Shown here: one piece after another, positions 17,328 to 26,082 of the stretch | How the letters are laid out: each line of letters begins with the position of its first letter | Position numbering within the stretch: position 1 is the stretch's first letter | Origin: Bacteroidota bacterium | GTDB lineage: Bacteria; Bacteroidota; Ignavibacteria; Kryptoniales; JAKASW01 | Direction of reading: 5' to 3' | NCBI GenBank assembly: GCA_021845665.1 | Contig: JAJZVO010000029.1 | Coordinates: forward strand, 1-52,407 | Length of the DNA: 52,407 nt | The notes under the pieces: generated by a model | What the model saw: only the letters and a program-made list of their open reading frames with translations | What the model was told of the DNA's origin: nothing | The model's database searches: none | Translations under genes and position numbers: made by a program

Positions 17328-18992
17328 ATGTTGAGGGACCTCTATCTCATCTCTGTCTTTTTCGTGATGTTCGTAGTAACGGCCTATGCGTATTACCGTC
17401 ATAGGCGGGGCGGCTACACGGTGCTGCAGGGTTGGAATTTCATTCCTCTCGGATTGGCGCTTGTGACCGGGGGGATGGCGATGGAGGCCTTCCGTTCCCT
17501 AATCTTGCATTCAGGCGAAGGGAATGCGATGGAGAGTTTGCGTTCGCTAGTCATATATCCCGGCAAGTTGTCTCTCGCTTACCAAATCGTTCAGAACTAT
17601 GGAATGTTCTTACCCGGAATCGCGCTGGTCGGTTACGGCGTTGTTCGCGTTATCCCCTCCCTGGACGCATACATAGCCAGTCTTGCGGACAAGAAGATTG
17701 TCGAACAGAACAAGATTTTCACGAGACACCTTCTGAAGCTCCAGGAGAACAGTATGGTGCTTGCATCGCCGGGAAGCGTCCAGGACGTTCTTCAGAGAAT
17801 CGTTTCGAATGCGCAGGAAGTAACGGGGGCATATTTTTCGGCGCTATTGCTTTTCAATCCCCGGTCCGACACACTGGATTCGAGTTACTACGCAGGGAAT
17901 GGCAGGGAAGTTCTCCAGAAGCTAGTCGAAAGTATGGACATCGACCTGAGGAACATAGAACTCCCTCCGGAAAAGATAGATTTCCTGAGAAATATCGCCC
18001 GCGGAGGAAAACCGTACTTTGCTACCGACATTAGTGAGCTGTTGACTTTCTATGTCGGTGATCGCAAAGTGCCGTCATCGATCAAAGAATGGGATGTGCA
18101 AAGGTATGTGCTTGTTCCGCTGCATGTCGACGGTGTGCCTGACGGACTGTTATGTTACTTATTCAAATCGGCGGAATACTCGGGTGCACTCCTGGATCTG
18201 TTTGCGCACCAGTGCTCGCTCGCGCTCAGGAACGCCAAGCTGTTCGACGAGATGCAACAAAACACTATTGCCCTGGAAATACAAAGACGGAAAGCGGAGA
18301 ACGCAAACCGATCCAAAACAGAATTTCTCGCGAACATGAGCCATGAGCTGCGAACTCCATTGAACGCTATCATCGGATTCAGTGAAATACTCCAGACTGA
18401 TTTGACGGGACTGCCTCCCGATATGTCGCGAGAATTTATTGAGAACATTAACAAGAGCGGGAGACATCTCCTCGAACTCGTGAACGATTTACTCGATCTT
18501 TCGAGGCTTGAAATCGGAAGAATGAGACTTGAGAAATCGAATTTCGAGCTGGAAGAGGAGCTCCTACAGGCTGTGAAAATTGTGGAGCCGATGGGCCATG
18601 AAAAAGAGATTCACTTCGATATATCTGTCGGGGGGGCTATCTCAGAAGTTTATGCCGATCCTCAGAAGATCAGACAGATTGTGATCAATTTGCTGTCCAA
18701 TGCGGTGAAGTTCAGCCACCAGAATGGAACAATTAATCTGAAGGTCTGGCGAGATTCGAGTGCGCTTCATTTTTGCGTCGAAGATTTTGGGATGGGCATA
18801 AAGAGAGAGGATATAGACAGGCTCTTCACACCTTTTGAACAGTTGACACAGAATCCCTATGCCAAGAAATACCGCGGCGTCGGACTCGGCCTTGCTTTGA
18901 CGCGGAGGCTGGTTGAACTGCACGGCGGGAGGGTGTGGGCCGAAAGCGAACTTGGAAAGGGTTCGAAGTTCTATTTCACATTGCCGCAATAA
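17328..18992 (+). CDS. Membrane-anchored hybrid-less sensor histidine kinase with GAF domain
   Basis: This 554-residue protein has three or so N-terminal membrane segments (about 5-22, 34-50 and 88-112), a short coiled coil, a GAF-type sensor domain (about 150-300), a HisKA domain with MSHELRTPLNAIIGF (phospho-acceptor His near 338), and an ATPase domain. The ATPase boxes are NLLSNAVKFS (N box), VEDFGMGI (G1) and GVGLGLALTRRLVELHGG (G2). It should sense a signal and pass phosphate to a response regulator, but none is encoded nearby. ATG 17328 follows the ThyX-like stop by 5 bp. An upstream in-frame extension would run through that gene and is rejected. Its stop overlaps the helicase ATG by one base. 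Confidence 0.9.
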   Translation: MLRDLYLISVFFVMFVVTAYAYYRHRRGGYTVLQGWNFIPLGLALVTGGMAMEAFRSLILHSGEGNAMESLRSLVIYPGKLSLAYQIVQNYGMFLPGIALVGYGVVRVIPSLDAYIASLADKKIVEQNKIFTRHLLKLQENSMVLASPGSVQDVLQRIVSNAQEVTGAYFSALLLFNPRSDTLDSSYYAGNGREVLQKLVESMDIDLRNIELPPEKIDFLRNIARGGKPYFATDISELLTFYVGDRKVPSSIKEWDVQRYVLVPLHVDGVPDGLLCYLFKSAEYSGALLDLFAHQCSLALRNAKLFDEMQQNTIALEIQRRKAENANRSKTEFLANMSHELRTPLNAIIGFSEILQTDLTGLPPDMSREFIENINKSGRHLLELVNDLLDLSRLEIGRMRLEKSNFELEEELLQAVKIVEPMGHEKEIHFDISVGGAISEVYADPQKIRQIVINLLSNAVKFSHQNGTINLKVWRDSSALHFCVEDFGMGIKREDIDRLFTPFEQLTQNPYAKKYRGVGLGLALTRRLVELHGGRVWAESELGKGSKFYFTLPQ

Positions 18993-20977
18993 TGGAATCA
19001 AAGAAATACACGATTAAGAAGAGCGTCGTCGGCGAAGCCGAGCGGCGTGTGTTTAAAATAGATTACGAGCGCGATCTTAACGCCGACCAGCTCGAGGTTG
19101 TCAGGACCGTCGACAGCCCGGTACTGGTCATCGCAGGTGCAGGAACAGGCAAGACCAAGACGCTTATTTACCGCGTCGCCTACCTTGTGGAACTCGGCGG
19201 AAATCCGAGGTCGATCCTCCTGCTGACATTCACCAGAAAAGCCGCCGACGAGATGTTGAAGCGAGCCGCATCGCTGCTGAAGTCGGCTTCCGCCGAACAG
19301 GTCGCCGGCGGGACATTCCATTCGTTCGCAAACATGACACTTCGCCAGTACGCAAAGATCCTTGGTTACGGTGAGCAGTTCACGATCCTTGACGATTCTG
19401 ACGCTGCAGACGTAGTGAACCTTCTGAGAACCAGGCTGCGACCCGAAAAGAAATCGCAGAGGTTCCCGAAGAAAGAGACACTCATCGATTTGTACAGCAA
19501 GTCTGAAAATACACTCACCCCGATCGAGGAAATAGTCTTCAAAGAGTACCCGCGTTTCATAGAAGAAATCGAGGATATCCTCAAACTGAAACGACAGTTC
19601 GATGAATACAAGAGGAAGTACAACCTGATGGACTACGACGATCTCCTTAAAAATCTCAAGGAGCTTCTTTCGCAAAACGAGCAGATCAGGAAAACTGTCG
19701 CGGGGAGATTCAGCTACGTGATGGTCGACGAGTTCCAGGACACTAACAAAGCGCAGGGAGAAATTGTCAGGCTGCTCGGCACGGATAAAGAGAACGTAAT
19801 GGTTGTAGGAGACGACGCGCAGAGTATCTACTCCTTTCGGGGGGCACACTTCCGGAACATTTTTGATTTTCAAAACTATTTTCCGAACTGCAAGATCATC
19901 AAGCTGACTGAGAACTATCGTTCCACGCAAGGCATTTTAAATTTCACGAACAAGGTCATCGAGGCTGCGAAGGACAAGTTCGAGAAAGAGCTGTATTCGA
20001 GGAAGAAGGCAGGGGATAAGCCGGCAGTCGTCGCCGCGGAGACCGAGAACGTGCAATCGAAGTTTGTGGTACAGCGCATACTCGAGCTCCGCGAGGCAGG
20101 CATTACCTTGAACGATATCGCCGTGCTGTTCCGGTCGTCGTATCTTTCATTCGACCTGGAGATCGAGCTGACGCGTGCCAACATCCCATACGTGAAGTTC
20201 GGCGGAATGAAACTCGTGGACGCGGCGCACATAAAGGACATAATCTCGTTCTTGCGGGTGATAGAAAATCCCCAGGACGCCGTCGGATGGCACAGGATAC
20301 TTCTCCTTCATCCGGGTGTGGGGCCGAGAATGGCGGAGAGAGTACTCGACAACTTGACGAGACAGGGAACTCAGGACAACCCCGCTCTGGAGGAATCGGA
20401 GGGGAAGATACCTCCTAGTGCGGAGGAACTGATCGGCTTCATTTCTGAAGAAGGGAGAAGGAATGGACAGCCGGTAGAGTATGTAGAGTCGGTGCTCAGG
20501 TATTATCAGCCGCTGATGCAGAGCAAATACGACGACTACTCGAAGCGTCAGAAGGATCTGGAGATGTTTGCGTCTATCGCAGAGAGGTATAAATCACTGC
20601 AGAGCTTCCTTTCCGACCTGGCATTGGAGCCACCTACTGAAAGCGTAGTGGACCTCGGTGAAAAGGACAAAAAGGAAGAACAGATCACGATTTCCACTAT
20701 TCATTCTGCGAAGGGGCTGGAGTGGAATAGTGTCTTCGTGATCTGGGCACTTGACGGAAAGTTTCCGTCGATGTACGCGACGGACGACGACGATGCCATC
20801 GAGGAAGAGCGTAGATTGATGTACGTGGCCTGTACGCGCGCGAAGGACAATCTCTACATAACCTATCCGATGAATACTTACGACCGTGAGAGCGGTAGAA
20901 TATTTACCAAGCCCAGCAGGTTCATCGACGTGGTGCCGCAGGACTTTTATGAGAAATGGAACCTCGTTTTTGAGTAG
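18992..20977 (+). CDS. UvrD/PcrA/Rep-family superfamily 1A DNA helicase
   Basis: This 661-residue helicase begins with a short lead and then DLNADQLEVVRT (Q motif), Walker A GAGTGKTKT (about 48-56), motif Ia TFTRKAADEM, motif II VDEFQDTN, motif III GDDAQSIYSFRGA, motif IV TENYRST, motif V TIHSAKGLEW and motif VI EERRLMYVACTRAK. Proteins of this class unwind DNA 3' to 5' in excision repair and replication restart. The set is complete, so it should be active. Family members are usually 650-750 residues, and this one is slightly short at the C-terminus. ATG 18992 overlaps the kinase stop with no ribosome-binding site of its own, so translation is coupled. With MutS and HerA it gives the operon a DNA-maintenance character. 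Confidence 0.94.
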   Translation: MESKKYTIKKSVVGEAERRVFKIDYERDLNADQLEVVRTVDSPVLVIAGAGTGKTKTLIYRVAYLVELGGNPRSILLLTFTRKAADEMLKRAASLLKSASAEQVAGGTFHSFANMTLRQYAKILGYGEQFTILDDSDAADVVNLLRTRLRPEKKSQRFPKKETLIDLYSKSENTLTPIEEIVFKEYPRFIEEIEDILKLKRQFDEYKRKYNLMDYDDLLKNLKELLSQNEQIRKTVAGRFSYVMVDEFQDTNKAQGEIVRLLGTDKENVMVVGDDAQSIYSFRGAHFRNIFDFQNYFPNCKIIKLTENYRSTQGILNFTNKVIEAAKDKFEKELYSRKKAGDKPAVVAAETENVQSKFVVQRILELREAGITLNDIAVLFRSSYLSFDLEIELTRANIPYVKFGGMKLVDAAHIKDIISFLRVIENPQDAVGWHRILLLHPGVGPRMAERVLDNLTRQGTQDNPALEESEGKIPPSAEELIGFISEEGRRNGQPVEYVESVLRYYQPLMQSKYDDYSKRQKDLEMFASIAERYKSLQSFLSDLALEPPTESVVDLGEKDKKEEQITISTIHSAKGLEWNSVFVIWALDGKFPSMYATDDDDAIEEERRLMYVACTRAKDNLYITYPMNTYDRESGRIFTKPSRFIDVVPQDFYEKWNLVFE

Positions 20978-21002
20978 GGTCCCCTACTATGCCGTTTCAA
21001 TT

Positions 21003-21024
21003 CGGTCGGGTGTCTACCCGACCG
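21003..21024. terminator. Bidirectional hairpin between convergent helicase and xyloglucanase genes
   Basis: CGGTCGGGT (21003-21011) and ACCCGACCG (21016-21024) form a perfect 9-bp stem with a GTCT tetraloop. It lies in the 47-bp gap between two convergent stop codons, with a T-rich stretch after it on the plus strand. This is the expected place and form for a shared terminator. Confidence 0.7.
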
Positions 21025-23817
21025 TCATTTCATTAGTACCATTTTCCCTGATGAGACGAAGCGGCTTCCGTCGCTTCCCGCCGCAGTAACGGAGTAGATG
21101 TATACCCCACTCGCGAACATATCCATGCTGACAGTTTCCCGGTAACTGCCGGGTTCCAGCAGACCGAACTTTTTTTCGAGTACCCTTTGACCGAGGACAT
21201 TGTACACCTCGAGTGTAACCTTGCTCGCGACGGGAATCTGGTAGGCAATCATTGTGGTGGGGTTGAAAGGGTTAGGGAAGTTCTGCGACAGTTTGTAGGA
21301 CTCCAGCCTTGCTGTGGGGGAAAGCCTCACGCCGGTTAAAATCGAAGCGGTTACCACTGAGATACTGTTAGACGTAGCTGTGGTATCGGCTCCGTTAGTA
21401 ACGTATCCCGTTAGTGTGTACATGCTCGAAGCCTGGACGTTTCCAACGGAAAAAGTCGAAGAGGTTTCTGAACTAGTGAAAATCGTGTCCACCCCTGGCC
21501 CAAAGAAGTGGAGCAGGTAAGCAAGCGTTTTGCCATTTGGATCTGTGGCCGTGCTCCATGTTACCGATACTTTCTGATCGAAGTGAGCGATGCTGTCTGC
21601 GGGTAGTGCATTGAACTTGAACGTGGAGGGGGCGGAAATGGTGTCGCCCCCAATCGGCTCACCGTATAAAACGCCGCGTCCTTCTGCCGAGATGTAACAC
21701 CTTCCATACACCCGGGGATCGCCCGAGATCTGGTGAAGATAGCCGAACTGATGGGAATCGTCATTGATTCTCGTCCATGATGCACCGGAGTCAATGGAAA
21801 GAAACATTCCCAATTTTCCACCTACAATTCCCCAGAGATATATCGCAGGGTAAGTCTTTGCCGGAGCAGATTGTCCGAAGCCAAGAAGGAATGCGGCGGT
21901 CACGTTTGTGACCTTCGATGCGGTATTGCCCGAGTCAATGGAGTGAAAAAGTCCGCCTCCGCCGCAGCAGATCCAGACGTCTCCATCATGACCGGGTGTT
22001 GCGCTCAAATTACCGTCCTGAGATTGGTAACCTGGTACTGAGGGTAAACCGGTGATGGTGCGGGAGAACGTTTTCGCCGCGTCTGTCGATACCCAGAGCT
22101 GGCCGTACGATGCCAGATAAGCATAAAACTTCCCCGGGTCCACCATATCCGCTATCGGAGGTACTGCCGGTACACTGCCGCCGCACGCAGTCCACGTGTT
22201 TCCGAAGTCTGTCGAATATGATAGTGCGGAGCCTGTAGGCGCCCAGACGATGGTTCTTCCGTCAGCCGAGATCGCTATTGACCACGTCCCGCCCGCAGTC
22301 GCGCCTCTTGGGCGTTTCGGAAAGTCTCGCCATGAACTTCCTCCATCTTTGGAATATGCACCATACGGCGCCGCATTATATGCCTTCACTATCGTGGAAG
22401 GGACCTTTGAGGCAAAGGCAAGCGAAAGCGTCGTGCCCTTCGGTGGATTGTATCTCCCCTGGGGAGGGGATGTATTGAGCTGGTCATTCCTGAATCCATC
22501 ATAGTCGCCCATCGCCGACACGACGTTTGTGAATGGTGGACTTATGATTTGCATCGGCACTGTTTCTTCAAGGTTCTCGTCTTTGAAATACCATGTAGGC
22601 GTGGTTGCGAACAGGTTATCGCACGCCCAAATGCCGAATCCGGTTCCGAACATAGCCTTGCTGGAATCGAACGGATCCATCGCAATGCACGCCAGCCAAT
22701 GGGGATTAACCGTAGATGTGTAAGGCGCGTAGCTGTGATCAAGCGAGGCACCGATCAGCCTGCCGCGCCAGGTCGAGCCGCCATCGGGACTCAGGTAAAC
22801 TTCGTCCATCGGAGACCATTTGTCTAGCGTACTGACGATAAGAATCCTCGGATCCTTCGGATAAACTGAGAGGCCGCTGAAGCCGTAAGAGCCGGAGGAA
22901 GGGGAGATGTTTGTCCAGCTTCTGGCCGATATGTTGTATCGCCAGACCGATCCGGACGTGGCGCCGTTCGGGCCCTGATAATTAGCAAATGTCAGGTAGA
23001 GTACGGTATCTGCGATGGCACCTCGGATTGCCATAACATTGGTTGGTTGGCCCTGCACGGTGTCCCATGTTATGCCGCCGTCGGTGGTCTGGTAAAGACT
23101 TTGACCGGACGTGTTGGCGGCGGCGACGAAGATCCTCTTACTGGGCATACTCAAGGATCCGCTTGTCGGATCGATTTTCACGAAATTCACGTTGGTAGGA
23201 GTGAACGATGTGACCGCGTTCCAAGTCGCTCCGTAGTCTGTGGATCTCCACAAAGCAGATTGGGCAGGGCTTGTCGCCGGATTCGAAGAGGTTCCCATGA
23301 AGAGTATGGAATCGGCATTCGGATCTACCTGCAAACGCTCGCCGCATCCGCGTCCATCTTCGTTTCCGCCGACTTTAAACTTGAGTGGAATTATCTTCCA
23401 GCTGTTGCCTTTGTCGGTAGAAGAAAGGAGTGCACCGTTTCCAGCCCATGACTGCGTATACTTGCCCGTTTCCATGTATACGCGGTTCGTATCGTTTGGG
23501 TCGAGTGCGATGGAGAATATCCCCATGAAGTCTGAGTTGTTTCTGTCCATAGTATCTGTCAGTGGTGTCCATCGGCCGACCGAGTTCTCCCATCTGTATG
23601 CTCCTCCCATATCGGTTCTCGCATATGCCAGACCTTGGGCGGTTGGGCTGTATATGATTCCCGGCACGAATCCACCGCCTCCGTCAATCACGCTCCGCCA
23701 TTGATAGGATATCTCCTGAGCCTTCGTCGATAGGGCGAAGACAAAGGAGAATGTGAACAGTTCAAAGACAGCGACTGCGGCATGTGCAGACGAAAAAAAT
23801 CGATCTTCAACTTTCAT
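21025..23817 (-). CDS. Secreted GH74 xyloglucanase with T9SS sorting domain
   Basis: This 930-residue enzyme has a signal peptide (about 1-34) and a GH74 double seven-bladed propeller (about 37-740). Its repeats carry the TDGG/TDYG..W Asp-box pattern. The family start GGGGFVPGIIYSP..LAYARTDMGGAYRW holds one expected catalytic Asp (Asp69), and AMGDYDGFRND near residue 435 holds the second. GH74 enzymes cut the glucan backbone of xyloglucan. An FN3-like domain (about 745-840) and a T9SS type A tail (QNFPNPFNPTT, about 845-930) follow. ATG at 23817 is chosen because GGAGGA precedes it and it opens the signal peptide. An upstream open stretch to 23952 is probably untranslated. It shares its T9SS route with the GH5-like enzyme at 1555-3810. 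Confidence 0.93.
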   Translation of the reverse strand: MKVEDRFFSSAHAAVAVFELFTFSFVFALSTKAQEISYQWRSVIDGGGGFVPGIIYSPTAQGLAYARTDMGGAYRWENSVGRWTPLTDTMDRNNSDFMGIFSIALDPNDTNRVYMETGKYTQSWAGNGALLSSTDKGNSWKIIPLKFKVGGNEDGRGCGERLQVDPNADSILFMGTSSNPATSPAQSALWRSTDYGATWNAVTSFTPTNVNFVKIDPTSGSLSMPSKRIFVAAANTSGQSLYQTTDGGITWDTVQGQPTNVMAIRGAIADTVLYLTFANYQGPNGATSGSVWRYNISARSWTNISPSSGSYGFSGLSVYPKDPRILIVSTLDKWSPMDEVYLSPDGGSTWRGRLIGASLDHSYAPYTSTVNPHWLACIAMDPFDSSKAMFGTGFGIWACDNLFATTPTWYFKDENLEETVPMQIISPPFTNVVSAMGDYDGFRNDQLNTSPPQGRYNPPKGTTLSLAFASKVPSTIVKAYNAAPYGAYSKDGGSSWRDFPKRPRGATAGGTWSIAISADGRTIVWAPTGSALSYSTDFGNTWTACGGSVPAVPPIADMVDPGKFYAYLASYGQLWVSTDAAKTFSRTITGLPSVPGYQSQDGNLSATPGHDGDVWICCGGGGLFHSIDSGNTASKVTNVTAAFLLGFGQSAPAKTYPAIYLWGIVGGKLGMFLSIDSGASWTRINDDSHQFGYLHQISGDPRVYGRCYISAEGRGVLYGEPIGGDTISAPSTFKFNALPADSIAHFDQKVSVTWSTATDPNGKTLAYLLHFFGPGVDTIFTSSETSSTFSVGNVQASSMYTLTGYVTNGADTTATSNSISVVTASILTGVRLSPTARLESYKLSQNFPNPFNPTTMIAYQIPVASKVTLEVYNVLGQRVLEKKFGLLEPGSYRETVSMDMFASGVYIYSVTAAGSDGSRFVSSGKMVLMK

Positions 23818-24126
23818 TGAAATCCTCCGTTCTCCGGTAGTTGGACAGGTCTGGTCTGACTTAACACGAAAGATTTCTCTCGGATTTGTCCGCGGCTTTC
23901 CGTTGGTACGGATGATCTCTGCTGTCTTCAAGCCCTGGACCTGACATAACACTACATCTGCTTAGTCAAATAAAACGCGGTAACCCCTGCCGGTACGAAC
24001 ATGCTATCGCCGGCGTTATCGCTAACACGACTTCGAAAAGCTAACTGATGGTTGGTGCATTGTCAAGTCTTGGTATGTCCGTGAACGCACGGCGCCGACT
24101 TCGCGACAGCTTGTCCTGCGATCGGA
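23818..24126. other. Intergenic region upstream of the xyloglucanase gene
   Basis: No gene is supported here. The stretch lies between the 5' end of the minus-strand xyloglucanase gene and the stop of the minus-strand DMT transporter gene. It contains a candidate minus-strand promoter (24038-24066) and, close downstream of it, CGCCGGCG (24008-24015) flanked by ATCGC repeats, which could be an operator. No terminator hairpin with a T-run is obvious. Confidence 0.5.
24038..24066 (-). promoter_or_regulatory. Candidate promoter of the xyloglucanase gene
   Basis: Read on the minus strand, TTGACA (24066-24061) and TAGCTT (24043-24038) are 17 bp apart. The -35 element is a perfect consensus. The leader would be about 210 bases long, so a nearer start, such as the weaker TTGACT with 15-bp spacing around 23960, cannot be excluded. 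Confidence 0.4.
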
Positions 24127-24978
24127 TTATCTGTCGAGAAGTTCGGAAGTCAGGAGTCCTGCCAATATAAGCGTACCGCCTGCGATGCCGATCCAGCCGA
24201 CGAACTCTCCGAATGCAAAGTACGCGACAATGTTTGCCATGACAGGCTCCATGGAAAAAATTATCGCAGCGCGGACTGGCGTCGTATCTCGCTGGTATTT
24301 TGTCTGGAGATAAGTTGCAAACACAGTCGCGAGTATGGATGTGTAGAGAAGTGCCCACACGAGGCCGGTCGTTAGATGAACATGCATGGTCTCAAAATAG
24401 GGGGCGACCGAAATCGAAAGCATTGCGGTGACCGCAAGCTGCAGTAGTGTCAGCTTAGACACATCATGCTTCTTCGAGAAGATGTCGAGATAGACGATGT
24501 AGATCGCGTAGGAGATGGCGCAGAAGAGCGTAAAGAGGTCCCCGATGTTAAAACCTTGCCCGCCCGGCGAGGTCAAGACGTAAAGCCCTACGGCCACGAG
24601 TCCAACTCCAATAAGGTTGCCTCTCGACGGCATTCTCTTTTCTATGACCGCTTGAGCGATAGGTGTGAAAGCCACGAGCAACCCGGTGATAAAGGCTGAT
24701 TTCGAGGCGGTTGTGTACTTCAAACCGACTGTCTGGAATGCAAATCCGATCATCAGGAGAAATCCCAGGAAGAGGCCCCCTTTGAACGTCTCTCTGTCCA
24801 TAGAGAAGTAGTTCTTCCTGTAAATGACCGGAAAGATCAGGGCGGCAATTCCAAATCGCAGGGCGAGGAATGTCAATGGAGACGCGTCGTTGAGCGCGGA
24901 CTTCACCACGGCGAAAGTCCCACCCCATATTAGCGTGATTGAAAGGAGAATAAGCTCCGCTTTATGAGAGCGTGACAT
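24127..24978 (-). CDS. DMT-superfamily (EamA) transporter
   Basis: This 283-residue inner-membrane protein has ten hydrophobic segments in two EamA repeats. The first begins AELILLSITLIWGGTFAVVK and the second around the SYAIYIVYLDIF segment. It ends in the typical MEPVMANIVAYFAFGE..GIAGGTLILAGLL pattern of drug/metabolite exporters such as YdcZ/RhaT relatives. The substrate is unknown. ATG 24978 is chosen. A TTG at 24990 is possible. AAAGGA lies very close before the ATG. The gene overlaps the end of the upstream UbiA-family gene by 17 bp, so the two are coupled. Confidence 0.85.
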   Translation of the reverse strand: MSRSHKAELILLSITLIWGGTFAVVKSALNDASPLTFLALRFGIAALIFPVIYRKNYFSMDRETFKGGLFLGFLLMIGFAFQTVGLKYTTASKSAFITGLLVAFTPIAQAVIEKRMPSRGNLIGVGLVAVGLYVLTSPGGQGFNIGDLFTLFCAISYAIYIVYLDIFSKKHDVSKLTLLQLAVTAMLSISVAPYFETMHVHLTTGLVWALLYTSILATVFATYLQTKYQRDTTPVRAAIIFSMEPVMANIVAYFAFGEFVGWIGIAGGTLILAGLLTSELLDR

Positions 24979-25888
24979 ATCCTTTGACAAAGCTTATCAA
25001 TTCGGATTTGTAGAGGATTGCTATAACCGAAACGACATACAACACCGTGTTTAATATCATGGGCTTATCCGTAAGGAGCGCTTTCGTCGGATTTTCTCCG
25101 AGTCCCGTCTTGTGAACCAAAAAGAGATATCTGAAAACTCCATACGTCACAAAGATCGTTGTGAAAATCAGTGCCTCAGTATGGAACGCATGGACCGTCC
25201 GTTCCGATACCGTATAAAGTGCATAAGCGATTATCACACTTGCAGCGGATATTGAAAGTATCTGGTCGATCAGGCCGAGGTCGTAATCAGATAGCACTTT
25301 CCTTGTCGTTTCGTCGAGGCCTTTTGGCATCAAGACGAACTCGCTTCTTCGTTTGGCTACTCCAAGGAATATGGAAAGAAAGAGCGTCGTCATGACAAGC
25401 CAACTGGATACTTTCACATCGATTGCATAACCGCCCGCCAGTATTCGGAGAATGAAACCCGTGGCAATTACGAAAAGGTCTATCAGAACAATACGTTTCA
25501 ATCCGAAAGAATAGAGAATATTGATCGCAACGTATCCGGCGATGACCAGACTCACCGTAAGAGGTGAACCCAGGATCAAAAGCAATACAAGCGACAAAGC
25601 CAATAGTAATACAGACAACGACCATCCCTCGCCGATCCCGACGGTCCCCGCTGCGATCGGGCGGTCGCGTTTTACCGGATGCATCCTATCGAACTCCTTG
25701 TCCGCTATATCGTTGATGACATAGACCGCCGATGCTGCGAAACAAAAGGCGACGAATGTAAGGAGAGATCTGTAAAATAAATCGAGAACGAGCAGGTTCT
25801 TCGAGAAGATGAGCGGAACGAAGACGAATGCATTCTTTACCCACTGGTGTGGTCGCATCAGGCCGAGGTAATCTTGAACTCTCTTCAT
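24962..25888 (-). CDS. UbiA-family decaprenyl-phosphate phosphoribosyltransferase-like
   Basis: This 308-residue polytopic protein has the UbiA prenyltransferase fold with about nine membrane segments. Its first Asp-rich motif, NDIADKEFDRMHPVKRDRPI (about 63-82), is the form found in decaprenyl-phosphate phosphoribosyltransferases (Rv3806c type) rather than in quinone or heme enzymes. Those transfer 5-phosphoribose from PRPP to a polyprenyl phosphate, the first step toward polyprenyl-phospho-arabinose. LMRPHQWVKN near the start also fits. Homologues occur outside actinobacteria, where the end product is often unknown. The epimerase partners DprE1/DprE2 are not in the window. GTG 25891 is an alternative start. 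Confidence 0.85.
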   Translation of the reverse strand: MKRVQDYLGLMRPHQWVKNAFVFVPLIFSKNLLVLDLFYRSLLTFVAFCFAASAVYVINDIADKEFDRMHPVKRDRPIAAGTVGIGEGWSLSVLLLALSLVLLLILGSPLTVSLVIAGYVAINILYSFGLKRIVLIDLFVIATGFILRILAGGYAIDVKVSSWLVMTTLFLSIFLGVAKRRSEFVLMPKGLDETTRKVLSDYDLGLIDQILSISAASVIIAYALYTVSERTVHAFHTEALIFTTIFVTYGVFRYLFLVHKTGLGENPTKALLTDKPMILNTVLYVVSVIAILYKSELISFVKGYVTLS

Positions 25889-26048
25889 CACCCATTTCTT
25901 AGTTTAACAGACTCAATTTAGTCAAAGGCGGCGTTGTGAAACAAATAGTGTCTTCTGGAGGATTACGGATATGGGGTGCCGGCCCATGATGTCAAATTAA
26001 TGCGGGAGGGATTACCTGGGATGCTCGATCCCTGGCCATCGATTGATA

Positions 26049-26077
26049 TTGTTAATTCCGTCACAGAAAAATACATT
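26049..26077 (+). promoter_or_regulatory. Candidate promoter at the very start of the TauE/SafE gene
   Basis: TTGTTA (26049-26054) and TACATT (26072-26077) are 17 bp apart. A normal start site would fall at about 26083, which is the ATG itself. There is no ribosome-binding site, so the message could be leaderless. Confidence 0.35.
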
Positions 26078-26082
26078 ATGTA

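Noticed and set aside
18998-19930. Long antisense frame of about 310 codons
   Set aside because: It lies opposite the helicase gene, whose motifs I-IV fall in this stretch. The antisense product has no recognisable domain. Similar antisense frames at 7022-7720, 9460-10116, 11084-11740, 14273-15073 and 42540-43394 were rejected for the same reason.
20974-20987. Palindrome GTAGGGTCCCCTAC at the helicase stop as a terminator
   Set aside because: The loop would be only two bases. The 9-bp stem at 21003-21024 is a better candidate.
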